Source: Echinicola pacifica DSM 19836
Lineage (GTDB): Bacteria > Bacteroidota > Bacteroidia > Cytophagales > Cyclobacteriaceae
Direction of reading: 5' to 3'
Length of the DNA stretch: 64,000 nucleotides
Assembly: GCF_000373245.1 (NCBI RefSeq)
Contig: NZ_KB890739.1
Span: 162,441 to 226,440 of the forward strand
In this document: piece after piece, positions 7,627 to 16,583 of the stretch
How positions within the stretch are numbered: position 1 is the stretch's first letter
How the letters are laid out: every line of letters starts with the position of its first letter
The notes under the pieces: model-generated
Database searches by the model: none
Told to the model about the DNA's origin: nothing
Seen by the model: the letters and a program-made list of their open reading frames with translations, nothing else
Translations under genes and position numbers: made by a program

Positions 7627-8079
7627 ATGAATATCACAAAACAGGCTCTTATCTCAGAAGTTAGGGATTATCTGAATAGCAAAAAGGCGGAGCTAGAGGC
7701 CAGCCTGGTGGAACTCAAGCAGTCTGCGGCTTCGGACACCAAAAGCAGCGCGGGAGATAAGTATGAAACCGGCCGGGAGATGGTACGTCAGGAGATGGAT
7801 AAGGCCACTAATGTGCTGGCGGAGTATAATAAGCAAAGTCAGATTCTTAGCGGAATTGACCCTAATTCGGTGCATGAAAAAGTCCAGGTGGGCAGCTTGG
7901 TGATTACTGATAAGGCCTTCTTATTTATAGCGGCCGCTATAGGTCAGCTAAAAATAAATGGGCAAGTGGTGTTTGTGATTTCGCCACATGCACCGCTTGC
8001 CCAATCTATGCTAGGTAAAAGCTTAGGAGATAGGATTAATTTTGGCCAAATAAGCCATAAAATCACTGCGCTCTACTAA
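7627..8079 (+). CDS. GreA/GreB-like transcript cleavage factor family protein
   Basis: A 150-residue protein. The N-terminal half is a predicted antiparallel coiled coil (residues 1-75) containing the family pattern SSAGDKYETGREMVRQEMDKA. The C-terminal half is a compact beta domain (VQVGSLVITDKAFLFIAAAIG...). Gre proteins insert a coiled coil into the RNA polymerase secondary channel to rescue backtracked complexes. Bacteroidota carry divergent relatives of this size. Whether it is a true cleavage factor or an antagonist cannot be told. Confidence 0.7.
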   Translation: MNITKQALISEVRDYLNSKKAELEASLVELKQSAASDTKSSAGDKYETGREMVRQEMDKATNVLAEYNKQSQILSGIDPNSVHEKVQVGSLVITDKAFLFIAAAIGQLKINGQVVFVISPHAPLAQSMLGKSLGDRINFGQISHKITALY

Positions 8080-8093
8080 GACCTTGCCTATGA

Positions 8094-8513
8094 TTATTTT
8101 CCTTGTGGAATTAAAGTCATCAATTCAGAAGCTCCATCCATAAGCGTAAGTTTGTCCTTCGCTATTTTGAAGTTAGAGACATCTTTCAAGGCGCCTAGGA
8201 ATTTGCTTTCGCCATCTCCCTCACACGCTTTCTTGGTGATCGCTCCTGGATCAAGGTCGATACCTGTACCGCTCAATTCAAAATCACCGCTGAAATTGTT
8301 ACAACCGGAGAATCCGTTTAGTTTACCTCCGTCAGAAAAACCTAGAGAAGGTAAGGCTCCTTTAAACATGTCCAATCCGCCACCCGTAAGTGATGATAAT
8401 ATCCAGTTGTTCCCTGTCAATAAATCCAGAGGATTAAGGCTGGATACTGAGCTGCAAGAACTAAAGCCTAGAAATAGGCAAACAAGTAAGGTAGAAAGTT
8501 TAAACTGTTTCAT
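8094..8513 (-). CDS. META-domain lipoprotein (HslJ-like)
   Basis: From the ATG at 8513 the protein begins MKQFKLSTLLVCLFLGFSSC, a lipoprotein signal peptide with lipobox FSSC. A single META domain follows (NNWILSSLTGG...LNGFSGCNNFSGDFELSGTGIDL...TKKACE), the core found in heat-shock protein HslJ. The frame extends to 8576, but the longer N-terminus would bury the signal peptide, so I choose the internal start (139 residues). META domains are of unknown function in the envelope. Confidence 0.85.
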   Translation of the reverse strand: MKQFKLSTLLVCLFLGFSSCSSVSSLNPLDLLTGNNWILSSLTGGGLDMFKGALPSLGFSDGGKLNGFSGCNNFSGDFELSGTGIDLDPGAITKKACEGDGESKFLGALKDVSNFKIAKDKLTLMDGASELMTLIPQGK

Positions 8514-8576
8514 AGAAAAATTGCTGTTAAATGATAAGTATGTTTTAATCGTGAAAAGGTAATGAAATAACTGCAA

Positions 8577-8881
8577 AAAAATCCTGATTTATGGTATTAA
8601 ATTCTTTTAATTTAGGAGGTTTTTATTGGTCTTTGGGATGAGAGGTGATTCTAATGTCTTTAAAATCAACAGGTAAGCGCATAAGTGGGGCTTGGGGATT
8701 GGAAGTGTTGGACTTAGCCAGATCGACTGGTAATTTGTGCCGCTTTAGCCAAGGAGAAAAGTAATTTGTTTGATGTGTTTTTGTCAAAGTATTAATAAAA
8801 GAGCGGGTAAATTGAAGATTTGTTAATCAAAAATTTGGGATAATAGAATTTTGTGATTAAGATTGTCCTGTCAATAAAAAA
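8577..8881. other. Upstream region of the threonine operon
   Basis: About 300 bp between the META lipoprotein start and the thr leader, A+T-rich and without an ORF. It must contain both divergent promoters. The best -7-like string before the leader is GAATTTTG at 8846-8853, an imperfect match to TAnnTTTG. I see no operator. Confidence 0.35.
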
Positions 8882-9007
8882 ATGATGATTAGCCCAGTCA
8901 ATATACATATCGCCACCAGCTCAATTGCAGACTTGCAAGCAGTGGACTGTGCCACTTTTTTTACCATCATTTCTACCATCACTTTTACCAGCACCATTAC
9001 GGGGTAA
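8882..9007 (+). CDS. thrL: Threonine operon leader peptide
   Basis: An ATG at 8882 opens a 41-codon frame ending at TAA 9005-9007. Its last 17 residues are TFFTIISTITFTSTITG, with seven Thr and four Ile codons, and it lies 95 bp before thrA. This is the classic design of an amino-acid attenuation leader: ribosomes stalling at Thr/Ile codons when charged tRNA is scarce alter RNA folding to let transcription proceed into thrABC. It is too short to be picked up by ordinary gene finding. Resemblance to E. coli thrL is in design, not detailed sequence. Confidence 0.85.
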   Translation: MMISPVNIHIATSSIADLQAVDCATFFTIISTITFTSTITG

Positions 9008-9076
9008 TCCCGTGTGTATCTATTATATTGCCGCCTAGACTAGGGACTGTTTTTACAGCCACTCAAAAAATCCATT
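8999..9076 (+). promoter_or_regulatory. Candidate attenuator hairpins after the thr leader
   Basis: ACGGG-GTAAT-CCCGT (8999-9013) places the leader stop codon in a hairpin loop. Further on, GGACTGT/ACAGCC (about 9044-9060) can form a stem with one bulged A. Neither is followed by a clean T-run, so I cannot say which acts as terminator or antiterminator. An RNA fold of 8882-9102 is needed. Confidence 0.4.
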
Positions 9077-9102
9077 AACAAGCCAATAAATCATTTGTTT
9101 TC

Positions 9103-11550
9103 ATGAACATTATAAAATTCGGAGGTTCATCAATTGCCAATTTCGAAAATATCCAAAAGGTATTCTCGATAATTGATCAAAAATCAGATAAAGAGGAATT
9201 TGCCTTAGTCTTTTCTGCATTTGGAGGAGTTACAGAGCAGCTGCTACAGTGTGCCACTTTGGCGCAGCAGAGCGAGGAAAGCTACCATACCTTATTGCAG
9301 GACTTAGAAAAACGCCATTTGGATATCGCCAGGCAACTTGTGCCTGTACAGCAACAATCCACTGCCCTTACTTTTGTGAAAGTTCGCTTCAATGAGCTTG
9401 GGGATGTCTTCCACGGCATTTACCTGATCAAGGAATGCTCGGATCGTACTCTGGATTATGTTCTCAGTTTTGGGGAGCGTCTATCAAATTTCATTCTGAC
9501 TGCTGGCCTTCAGGCCCGTGGCAAAGATGCCGTGTACCTGGATGCTAGAGATGTCGTGAAAACGGATGATCGATTTGGCCATGCCAAGGTAAACTTTTCC
9601 CTGACCAATGAATTGGTGAAAAAATACTTTGAGATGCATGCGGGCATCAAGGTAATCACTGGTTTTATAGGGTCCACCACCAAAGGCGAGACCACCACTG
9701 TGGGCCGAAGTGGCTCCGATTATACCGCCTCCATATTTGCGGCAGCTCTAGAAGCTAATCAGGTGGAGATCTATACCGATGTGTCTGGAGTCATGACTGC
9801 GGATCCTCGATTGGTATATACTGCCTTTACCATTCCTCAGCTGAGCTATAATGAGGCCATGGAGCTTTCGCATTTCGGTGCCAAAGTCGTATTCCCCGCT
9901 ACCATGCAGCCAGCCATGAAGATGGGGATTCCTATATATATAAAGAATACTTTCAAGCCCGAAGATACAGGCTCCCTTATTTCTAAGGATAGCGGAGAAG
10001 GTAAAATCATTAAGGGCATCTCCTCCATGGGGAATATATCCATCCTCAATGTCCAGGGTCCAGGATTGGTGGAAGTCATTGGCGTAAGTCAGCGATTCTT
10101 TGGGACGCTGGCGAGCTCCAAGATCAATATCGTATTGATCAGCCAAGCTTCTTCAGAGCATAGCATCTGCGTGGCTGTAGCCTCCAAGGATGCTCATAAA
10201 GCCAAGACGGTCATCGAAGAGGAATTTCGATATGAAATCCAAAATGGCGAGATGGACCAGATCCAGGTCATGCCAGATATGGCCGTGATCGCCGTGGTGG
10301 GAGAGAATATGCAGCATAACCCTGGCGCCAGTGGAAGGATGTTCCAAGCCCTGGGACGAAATAATGTGAACGTAGCCGCGATTGCTCAGGGAAGCTCTGA
10401 GCTGAATATCTCAGCGGTAATCAAGCAAGCAGACCTTCAAAAAGCGCTAAATGCCCTGCATGAAGCCTTTTTCCTTTCTGATTATAAGGTCCTTCACGTA
10501 TTCCTAGTCGGTGTAGGCCTTATCGGCAAAGCTCTGATCGGTATGGTGAATCACCAACTTAAAAAACTACAGGACGAAAACCTGCTGGACATTCAGATCC
10601 ATGGAATGGCCAATTCCCGATTTATGAAGTTCCATGAAGATGGTTTTGACTTGGCCACTGTGGAGGCGCCAGATGAAAATGATGAGCCTATGGACATGGC
10701 TAAGTTTATAGGAACTATGGAGAAGATGAATTTCTCCAACTCGGTATTTGTGGATTGCACAGCAAGTCAGGAAGTCGCTGATGTATATGAGCAGATCCTG
10801 GATGCCAAAGTGGGGATTGTCACTCCAAACAAAAAGGCCAATTCTGGCCCGCTACCGGTTTATAAGCAACTGAAGAAGCTTGCCAGCCAGCGTGGGGTGC
10901 GGTTCTTCTATGAGACGAATGTGGCTGCCGGCCTTCCGGTGATCAATACCTTGCAGGATCTTATGCTCAGCGGGGACCATGTACACCGTATAGAAGCGGT
11001 GCTGAGTGGCTCGATGAATTATATCTTTAGTGAGTTGGAGAAAGGCATGCCTTTCAGTGAAGTGGTGGCTCAGGCCAAGGAGAAAGGATATACCGAGCCA
11101 GACCCGCGGGATGACCTAAGTGGTATGGACGTGGCGCGTAAGATATTGATCCTGGGAAGAGAAGCCGGTCAGGATCTTCACTTCGAGGATGTGACGATAC
11201 AGAGTATGGTTCCTGAAGACTGTGCTGATGCGGCGACTGTTCCGGAGTTTTTCGAGAAATTGAAGCTGCATGATGGTCATTTCCGCCAGTTGCTGGAGGA
11301 GGCCAAAGCCAAAGGTGAGAAGCTCCGTTTTATGGCGACTCTGGAAAATGGTAAGGCGAAGGTAGGACTCAATTCCCTTGACCAGGAGCATCCTTTTTTC
11401 ACGCTGAAAGGCAGTGATAATATGATCCTCTTCACTACCGAAAGGTATAATGATTTCCCGATGATTGTGCGGGGCCCTGGAGCTGGAGCGGATGTTACTG
11501 CTGCGGGAGTTTTTGCAGATATAATAAGGTTAGGAAATTATTCAAGATGA
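9103..11550 (+). CDS. thrA: Bifunctional aspartokinase / homoserine dehydrogenase
   Basis: An 815-residue fusion catalysing the first and third steps from aspartate to threonine. The N-terminal kinase starts MNIIKFGGSS and has the FGERLSNFILTAGL and TTTVGRSGSDYTASIFAAAL segments. Two ACT-type regulatory repeats follow at about residues 310-450 (ISILNVQGPGLVEVIGV; MAVIAVVGENM). The C-terminal dehydrogenase starts near residue 465 (VFLVGVGLIGKALI), with NKKANSG and GSMNYIFSEL motifs. Threonine feedback inhibition is expected for this architecture. It overlaps thrB by 4 bp (ATGA). Confidence 0.96.
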   Translation: MNIIKFGGSSIANFENIQKVFSIIDQKSDKEEFALVFSAFGGVTEQLLQCATLAQQSEESYHTLLQDLEKRHLDIARQLVPVQQQSTALTFVKVRFNELGDVFHGIYLIKECSDRTLDYVLSFGERLSNFILTAGLQARGKDAVYLDARDVVKTDDRFGHAKVNFSLTNELVKKYFEMHAGIKVITGFIGSTTKGETTTVGRSGSDYTASIFAAALEANQVEIYTDVSGVMTADPRLVYTAFTIPQLSYNEAMELSHFGAKVVFPATMQPAMKMGIPIYIKNTFKPEDTGSLISKDSGEGKIIKGISSMGNISILNVQGPGLVEVIGVSQRFFGTLASSKINIVLISQASSEHSICVAVASKDAHKAKTVIEEEFRYEIQNGEMDQIQVMPDMAVIAVVGENMQHNPGASGRMFQALGRNNVNVAAIAQGSSELNISAVIKQADLQKALNALHEAFFLSDYKVLHVFLVGVGLIGKALIGMVNHQLKKLQDENLLDIQIHGMANSRFMKFHEDGFDLATVEAPDENDEPMDMAKFIGTMEKMNFSNSVFVDCTASQEVADVYEQILDAKVGIVTPNKKANSGPLPVYKQLKKLASQRGVRFFYETNVAAGLPVINTLQDLMLSGDHVHRIEAVLSGSMNYIFSELEKGMPFSEVVAQAKEKGYTEPDPRDDLSGMDVARKILILGREAGQDLHFEDVTIQSMVPEDCADAATVPEFFEKLKLHDGHFRQLLEEAKAKGEKLRFMATLENGKAKVGLNSLDQEHPFFTLKGSDNMILFTTERYNDFPMIVRGPGAGADVTAAGVFADIIRLGNYSR

Positions 11551-12482
11551 AAAATGTAACCGCGTTTGCCCCGGCGACAGTAGCCAATGTCTCCTGCGGG
11601 TTTGATATTTTGGGCTTTGCAGTAGAAGAAATGGGGGATAAGGTGACCGTGTCGCTTTCCGACACGCCTGGAGTACGGGTGGTGAGGATAGAGGGTGATG
11701 GAGGTCGACTTCCCTATGAAACCGACAAAAACACGTGTAGCGTAGCCTTAAAGGCATTTGCGGAGCATATTGGTTTTGAAGGAGGACTGGAGATTGAGCT
11801 TTTTAAGGGCTTGCCTTTAGGAAGTGGCATGGGATCCAGCGCTGCCAGCTCTGTGGCTGCATTGGAAGCGGCAAATGTTCTGCTGGGAAATCCCCTAGAA
11901 AAGAAGGATTTATTGCCATTTGCCATGAAGGCAGAAGGTGTGGCTTGCGGGGCGGAGCATGCTGATAATGTGGCGCCGTCACTGCTGGGAGGATTTGTGC
12001 TGATCAGAAGTTATCACCCTCTCGATGTGACGAAGCTTCATGTGCCAAAAGGACTTTATTGCACCTTGGTGCACCCTCATTTTGAACTGAATACCGCTGA
12101 TTCGCGAAGTGTATTGCGCCAGCAAGTTTCCCTGAAAGATGCGATCATCCAATCGGGCAATATCGCTGGTTTAGTCGCTGGTTTGTTTCAGGAAGATATG
12201 GGCTTGATCAGCAGGTCTTTGCAGGATGTGATTGCGGAGCCTTCCCGCTCGGTATTGATTCCGGGATTTGATGAGGTGAAGAATGCCGTCAAAGATATCG
12301 GTGCGCTGGGGGTAGGGATCTCTGGTTCCGGCCCCACCACATTTATACTTTCTCCCGCCCAGGATGTGGCCTACGCTGCCAAAGAAGCCTGCCTGAAAGT
12401 GTTTGAGAAAATAGGGCTTGACGTGGATATCTATGTCTCTGCCGTCAATACCAAAGGTACTTATGTGATAAATAAATCCTGA
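11547..12482 (+). CDS. thrB: Homoserine kinase
   Basis: Phosphorylates L-homoserine with ATP. The 311-residue GHMP-kinase fold shows the ATP-binding loop LPLGSGMGSSAASSVAALEAAN (about residues 90-111) and the C-terminal GISGSGPTTFIL motif. Its ATG overlaps the thrA stop codon (ATGA) and its TGA lies one base before thrC, so translation of all three genes is probably coupled. Length and motifs are complete. Confidence 0.96.
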   Translation: MKNVTAFAPATVANVSCGFDILGFAVEEMGDKVTVSLSDTPGVRVVRIEGDGGRLPYETDKNTCSVALKAFAEHIGFEGGLEIELFKGLPLGSGMGSSAASSVAALEAANVLLGNPLEKKDLLPFAMKAEGVACGAEHADNVAPSLLGGFVLIRSYHPLDVTKLHVPKGLYCTLVHPHFELNTADSRSVLRQQVSLKDAIIQSGNIAGLVAGLFQEDMGLISRSLQDVIAEPSRSVLIPGFDEVKNAVKDIGALGVGISGSGPTTFILSPAQDVAYAAKEACLKVFEKIGLDVDIYVSAVNTKGTYVINKS

Positions 12483-12483
12483 C

Positions 12484-13776
12484 ATGAAATTTTACAGTAC
12501 AAATAATAAAGACCAAAAGGTCTCCCTAAAAGAAGCGGTGATCAAGGGCCTGGCTCCTGATCAAGGCTTATATATGCCGGAAGAAATCCCTATTTTACAC
12601 CCTTCCTTCATCGAGAATTTGCCTGCACTTTCCTTTCAGGAGATTGGCTATGAGGTGATCAATGCGGTGTTTGGCAAGGACCTGACGGAGGAGCAGATTA
12701 TCGATTTGGTCGATCATACCTTGAGCTTTGATGCTCCCCTCGTGAAGGTGGAGGAGGATGTGTATTCCTTGGAGCTTTTTCATGGACCTACCCTTGCTTT
12801 TAAGGATTTTGGGGCCCGGTTTTGCTCTAAGCTGATGAGCTTATTGGTCGAAAACCAAAAAGTAAGAGTGCTGGTGGCCACTTCTGGAGATACAGGGAGC
12901 GCAGTAGCCAATGGATTCTATAAGGTGCCGGGTGTGGAAGTAATTATTCTTTACCCTACGGGCAAAGTCAGTGAATTGCAAGAGAAGCAATTTACCACCC
13001 TTGGAGAGAATATCACAGCCCTGGAGGTAGATGGCGTTTTCGATGACTGCCAAAGCATGGTGAAAGAAGCCTTCTTGGATCAGGAGCTTAATAAGGAAAT
13101 GCTGTTGACCTCTGCCAATTCTATAAATATTGCTCGCTGGATTCCTCAGTGCCTGTATTATTTTTATGCCTATTCACGCTTGCCGGCTAGCGATAAGAAG
13201 CTTGTGTTTTCTGTGCCTAGCGGCAATTTTGGGAATATAGCAGCAGGAATGCTCGCCGAGCGTATGGGACTTCCAATTCACACTTTTGTGGCTGCTACCA
13301 ATGTAAATAAAGTCGTGCCGGACTTCCTGAAAGGTGTTCCTTTTAGAGCAAGGCCTTCACTGCAGACCATCAGTAATAGCATGGATGTGGGAAACCCAAG
13401 CAATTTTTATCGATTGCTGGACCTATATCCCGAGCCTAATACCCTCAAAGAAATGATCAGAGGGTACTTCTATGATGATGCCACCACTAGAGAGGCTATG
13501 CAAGAGGTGAAGGCTAAAACCGGATATACCATGGATCCGCATGGTGCCGTGGCTTATTTAGGATTAAAAGACTTTATGGCCACCAATCCAGGCTATCTAG
13601 GAGTGTTTCTGGAGACGGCTCATCCGGGTAAGTTCAGAGATGTGGTAGAAGCTGTCCATCAGGAAGAAGTAGTGCTTCCGGAACGCTTGGCCGCTTTCTT
13701 GGACGGTGAGAAGAAGACGGAGCGGATGGCAAATGATTATCAGGAATTTAAAGCCTATCTATTATCAAAAAAATAA
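12484..13776 (+). CDS. thrC: Threonine synthase
   Basis: A 430-residue PLP enzyme converting O-phosphohomoserine to threonine. The N-terminal MKFYSTNNKDQKVSLKEAV, the PLP-lysine segment HGPTLAFKDFGARF (Lys near residue 107) and the phosphate-binding ATSGDTGSAVANGF are all present. It is the last gene of the thr operon. A hairpin a few bases after the stop may end transcription. Confidence 0.96.
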   Translation: MKFYSTNNKDQKVSLKEAVIKGLAPDQGLYMPEEIPILHPSFIENLPALSFQEIGYEVINAVFGKDLTEEQIIDLVDHTLSFDAPLVKVEEDVYSLELFHGPTLAFKDFGARFCSKLMSLLVENQKVRVLVATSGDTGSAVANGFYKVPGVEVIILYPTGKVSELQEKQFTTLGENITALEVDGVFDDCQSMVKEAFLDQELNKEMLLTSANSINIARWIPQCLYYFYAYSRLPASDKKLVFSVPSGNFGNIAAGMLAERMGLPIHTFVAATNVNKVVPDFLKGVPFRARPSLQTISNSMDVGNPSNFYRLLDLYPEPNTLKEMIRGYFYDDATTREAMQEVKAKTGYTMDPHGAVAYLGLKDFMATNPGYLGVFLETAHPGKFRDVVEAVHQEEVVLPERLAAFLDGEKKTERMANDYQEFKAYLLSKK

Positions 13777-13782
13777 ATTAAA

Positions 13783-13826
13783 ATCCAGGGCGGCGGATTA
13801 TCCTTAAAGGTTTTCCCGCTCTGGAT
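13783..13826 (+). terminator. Hairpin after thrC, possible terminator
   Basis: ATCCAGGGCGG (13783-13793) pairs with CCGCTCTGGAT (13816-13826) in an 11-bp stem with one wobble. It lies 6 bp past the thrC stop. The following bases are AAATTCT and not a T-run, so efficiency is uncertain. Confidence 0.5.
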
Positions 13827-14290
13827 AAATTCTCCCTTGTACCTTGAGATTTTTTTCCAAAGTAACTGTTTCTTTATTTGCGGTAAATAATGACAACTTT
13901 TTACTGTCCGGTTTCCTCATAGGCAGTGATTAATACGGAATCCTTTCTGAAAGAGTAATTGTTGGTTTGGAGTGAACGAAAGCCATCCTTTGATTGATTT
14001 CTGTGGAATCGATGAGTATATACTTTATAGCAAGTAGAGTATGCTTAAGCCTCCTCCTTTACTATTTTCCTTAGCCTGGGATTTCCTACATTCCATTCAC
14101 AGGGTCACCTCTGTTTATGATGAATAAAGTAGTGTTTCTTCAGTAATTTCTGCGACACTGTATAAAATAATTATTGTATAATTTGAGCGCTCAGGAGAGA
14201 TAAATCCCGAATCTACATTAAAAGAAGATCCTTTTGCAGGACCTCTAATAGTTTTGTGGGAAATTGAAAACCCTTTTGTACCTATAATAA
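13827..14290. other. Non-coding stretch between thrC and the blaR1-type gene
   Basis: About 460 bp with no supported ORF, repeat or RNA gene. The genes on both sides converge here, so no promoter is needed. Confidence 0.55.
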
Positions 14291-14334
14291 AAAAAGCCGC
14301 CTCGACTTCCAGAATTGGTTCGCAGCGGCTTTTT
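14291..14334. terminator. Bidirectional terminator downstream of the blaR1-type gene
   Basis: AAAAAGCCGC (14291-14300) pairs with GCGGCTTTTT (14325-14334). The A/T tracts at each foot would serve as T-runs for either strand; it sits 30 bp from the end of the minus-strand M56 gene. Confidence 0.8.
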
Positions 14335-14364
14335 GACTAATTGGCTAATTGTGTTTTCTTGAAG

Positions 14365-16182
14365 TTATGGTTGGCGATTTTCCTCAATTTCCTGCTGGCG
14401 CTCCTGCCAAGCCTCCATTTGGGCTTCATACGCCTTGATTTTTGGCTCATTTTGGGCTTCCCATACTTCCATCTCCTTCTCAAAGGCCTTCATAAGTGGT
14501 TCAAATTTTGCCTGCCATTCCTTTTGGCTTTCCTCCATTTGCACTTGCCACTGTTCCATCTCTACTTCCCATTTCTTCAATTCAAGCTCATATTGCTGTT
14601 CCCATTCTTTCATATTTAGCTCATATTTCTGAGCTTTCTCCTCAATTTTGGCATGCATTTTATCCATTGTCTTCTCTAGGGATTTTATCTTCTCAGTGGC
14701 CTCAGGGCTATCCGTAAGACTCAAAGCGCTGATTTCACTTCCTATACGCGCCATTTCCAAGCTTTCCTCTGCGATATCCATAGGAGCTATATTCATGGTA
14801 GGCACCTGCAGAGTGCTGGCAGGTGGGCTGACGCTCATCGGAGGGACATTGGGGAACTTCGGTGTGGGACTTAATTCCAGCACCGGCATGGGGTTGCTTT
14901 TATGATCTTCGCTACAATAGACTGTCGTCGTTTTCATAGGCTCATTGGGTATGGAATCTTTCTTAATAAACACCATCGTAGTATCCACCGTAATGATGTT
15001 GGACGGTTGATGGTTGGTGATGGTCTTCACCGTATAATAGTGTGTGGAGGAATTTTTTATAGGAGCAACACTCTCTTGAGTGGTCAATTCCGCGTCTTTT
15101 TTGGAGGGATTATTAGCGAGGACTAAAGATCCACATAGTAGAAGGCTAAGTATCATAGTAGCAGAAATTAAGGGTGAAAATTTATCCTTGGTGGAAGTGT
15201 TTTGGTTCATTATTCTCTGAATCCGGGTAAGGAGTGGATTCTTATTGCCGCTTGCGGCCATGGTCATGGATGGAGACTGCTGATGGCTATACTCCGCTAG
15301 ATTGGCCAATCCAGTCGCCAATTCTCGAGGAGAATACCCAAGCTGCACGGCAAGATCATCACAGGCATGCTCTCTTTCTTTTTCCAACTGCTCGCTGATC
15401 CACCAGAAGCAGGGATGGTAGAAAAACATCATTTCCATTAGTCGCTGGATGATATTTACCAAAAAATCATAGCGTTTGATATGGGCCAGTTCGTGGGCGA
15501 TGATAGCTTCCAGCTGCCTGATAGAAATACCTGTGAGCATACTGGCAGGGATGAGAATTACCGGCTTTACTATCCCATAAGTGACGGGGACTTGGATTAG
15601 TTTGCTGCTCATGACTTTGATGGGCCTATAGATCCCCATTTCTTTGGTCATGGCCTTTACTTGAGCACGTAGATTTTCGGGCACAGTACTGCGATGCTGT
15701 AGGTGGAAGTTGCGTAAATCCCAAAGGCTTCCGATGAGTTTTACCAAATAAAATAGCACGCCCAATAGCCAGAGATTGACAATCGTGGCCAGATGATTTT
15801 CGAGGTAAACCAGTGTTTTGTCAAGAATACCAGGCTGTACCAGTGCCGAAGCGGATGAATCGATCGATTCCTGGGCCGGGGAGGCTGGAGCAATGCTCGC
15901 GATCGCCTTACTAGTCTTCCCAATGATATAATGTGCGTGATTTTTAGTTTCCTGAGACGCTTGGCGGGCAAGGTAATCAAAGGTGAAAATAGCACTAAAA
16001 AGAATGAGCAACAGCCCTATCATAGATACTACATATCGCTTTTGTGCTTTACGCTGAGGAATGAATTTCAGGGCCAATGCTACCAAAGCACTGATAATCA
16101 TAATCTGCCATACCGAATGTATCAGGGTCCAGCCGATGACGCTAAAATATACCTCTTCAAATATTGCCTCAAATGGGTTCAT
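14365..16182 (-). CDS. BlaR1/MecR1-type M56 family membrane metallopeptidase
   Basis: A 605-residue inner-membrane protease of the BlaR1 family. Four N-terminal hydrophobic segments surround the zinc motif HELAH (H230, E231, H234) in AIIAHELAHIKRYDFLVN, and a fifth (LISATMILSLLLCGSLVLAN) lies near residue 345. In staphylococcal BlaR1 the C-terminus is a penicillin-binding sensor. Here it is replaced by a Pro/Ser/Thr-rich linker and a coiled coil rich in Trp, Glu and Gln, so the signal sensed is probably not a beta-lactam. By family analogy it should cleave or trigger cleavage of the BlaI-type repressor encoded just upstream, with which it overlaps by 4 bp. Confidence 0.88.
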   Translation of the reverse strand: MNPFEAIFEEVYFSVIGWTLIHSVWQIMIISALVALALKFIPQRKAQKRYVVSMIGLLLILFSAIFTFDYLARQASQETKNHAHYIIGKTSKAIASIAPASPAQESIDSSASALVQPGILDKTLVYLENHLATIVNLWLLGVLFYLVKLIGSLWDLRNFHLQHRSTVPENLRAQVKAMTKEMGIYRPIKVMSSKLIQVPVTYGIVKPVILIPASMLTGISIRQLEAIIAHELAHIKRYDFLVNIIQRLMEMMFFYHPCFWWISEQLEKEREHACDDLAVQLGYSPRELATGLANLAEYSHQQSPSMTMAASGNKNPLLTRIQRIMNQNTSTKDKFSPLISATMILSLLLCGSLVLANNPSKKDAELTTQESVAPIKNSSTHYYTVKTITNHQPSNIITVDTTMVFIKKDSIPNEPMKTTTVYCSEDHKSNPMPVLELSPTPKFPNVPPMSVSPPASTLQVPTMNIAPMDIAEESLEMARIGSEISALSLTDSPEATEKIKSLEKTMDKMHAKIEEKAQKYELNMKEWEQQYELELKKWEVEMEQWQVQMEESQKEWQAKFEPLMKAFEKEMEVWEAQNEPKIKAYEAQMEAWQERQQEIEENRQP

Positions 16183-16556
16183 TCGTTCTTGTTTTCAAGT
16201 TCGTTGAGTAAATTCCTGATTTCTTTAATTTCTTCCTGAGAAGGATTGCTCTCACCCAATGCTCGCAAAATGAGCTTTTTGGCAGAGCCTCCAAAAGTGG
16301 CATTCACAAAGTTGCTCAATAAGGAGCCCTGAGTTTCTTTCTCTGATAAGCTAGGAGTATATAAATGTCCCCTTCCTTGCTCAGCCCGGTCCAAAATCCC
16401 TTTATTATGCATGTTTTGCATGGTCTTGAGGGTGGTGGTATAGCCGGTATCCTTAGCGGTGGCTAGTATCTCATGTATGTCCCTTACCGTGGAGGGGCCT
16501 TTCTCCCATAGGATAGTAAGTATCTCCAACTCGGAATCTGTAGGCTTAGCTTTCAT
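16179..16556 (-). CDS. BlaI/MecI/CopY family transcriptional repressor
   Basis: A 125-residue winged-helix repressor (MKAKPTDSELEILTILWEKGPSTVRDIHE...GYTTTLKTMQNMHNKGIL). The C-terminal dimerisation half (LLSNFVNATFGGSAKKLILRAL) is complete. Family members bind as dimers to TACA/TGTA-like dyads and are inactivated by proteolysis through the partner BlaR1. Three perfect dyads lie directly upstream, one inside its probable promoter, so it should repress its own operon. The stop overlaps the M56 start by 4 bp. Confidence 0.92.
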   Translation of the reverse strand: MKAKPTDSELEILTILWEKGPSTVRDIHEILATAKDTGYTTTLKTMQNMHNKGILDRAEQGRGHLYTPSLSEKETQGSLLSNFVNATFGGSAKKLILRALGESNPSQEEIKEIRNLLNELENKNE

Positions 16557-16566
16557 TTTTTTCTAG

Positions 16567-16582
16567 TACGATCTAATTCGTA
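16567..16582 (-). promoter_or_regulatory. BlaI-type operator 1
   Basis: TACGA-TCTAAT-TCGTA, a perfect 5+5 dyad with a 6-bp spacer, 11 bp upstream of the blaI-type ATG and just downstream of the -7 box. Confidence 0.75.
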
Positions 16583-16583
16583 G

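Noticed and set aside
8941-8963. AGTGG-actgtg-CCACT plus seven Ts inside the thr leader, considered as a terminator
   Set aside because: The stem is only 5 bp and lies inside the leader coding region before the Thr/Ile run, so termination there is doubtful; the Ts encode Phe-Phe.
9748-10347. Minus-strand open frames of 64-132 codons inside thrA
   Set aside because: They mirror the thrA coding frame, have no motifs and no independent start signals, so they are antisense shadows.
14341-14905. Plus-strand frames rich in Leu, Phe, His and Ser opposite the blaR1-type gene
   Set aside because: They are the complement of the repetitive Glu/Gln/Trp/Lys tail; the low-complexity composition is a by-product of that repeat.
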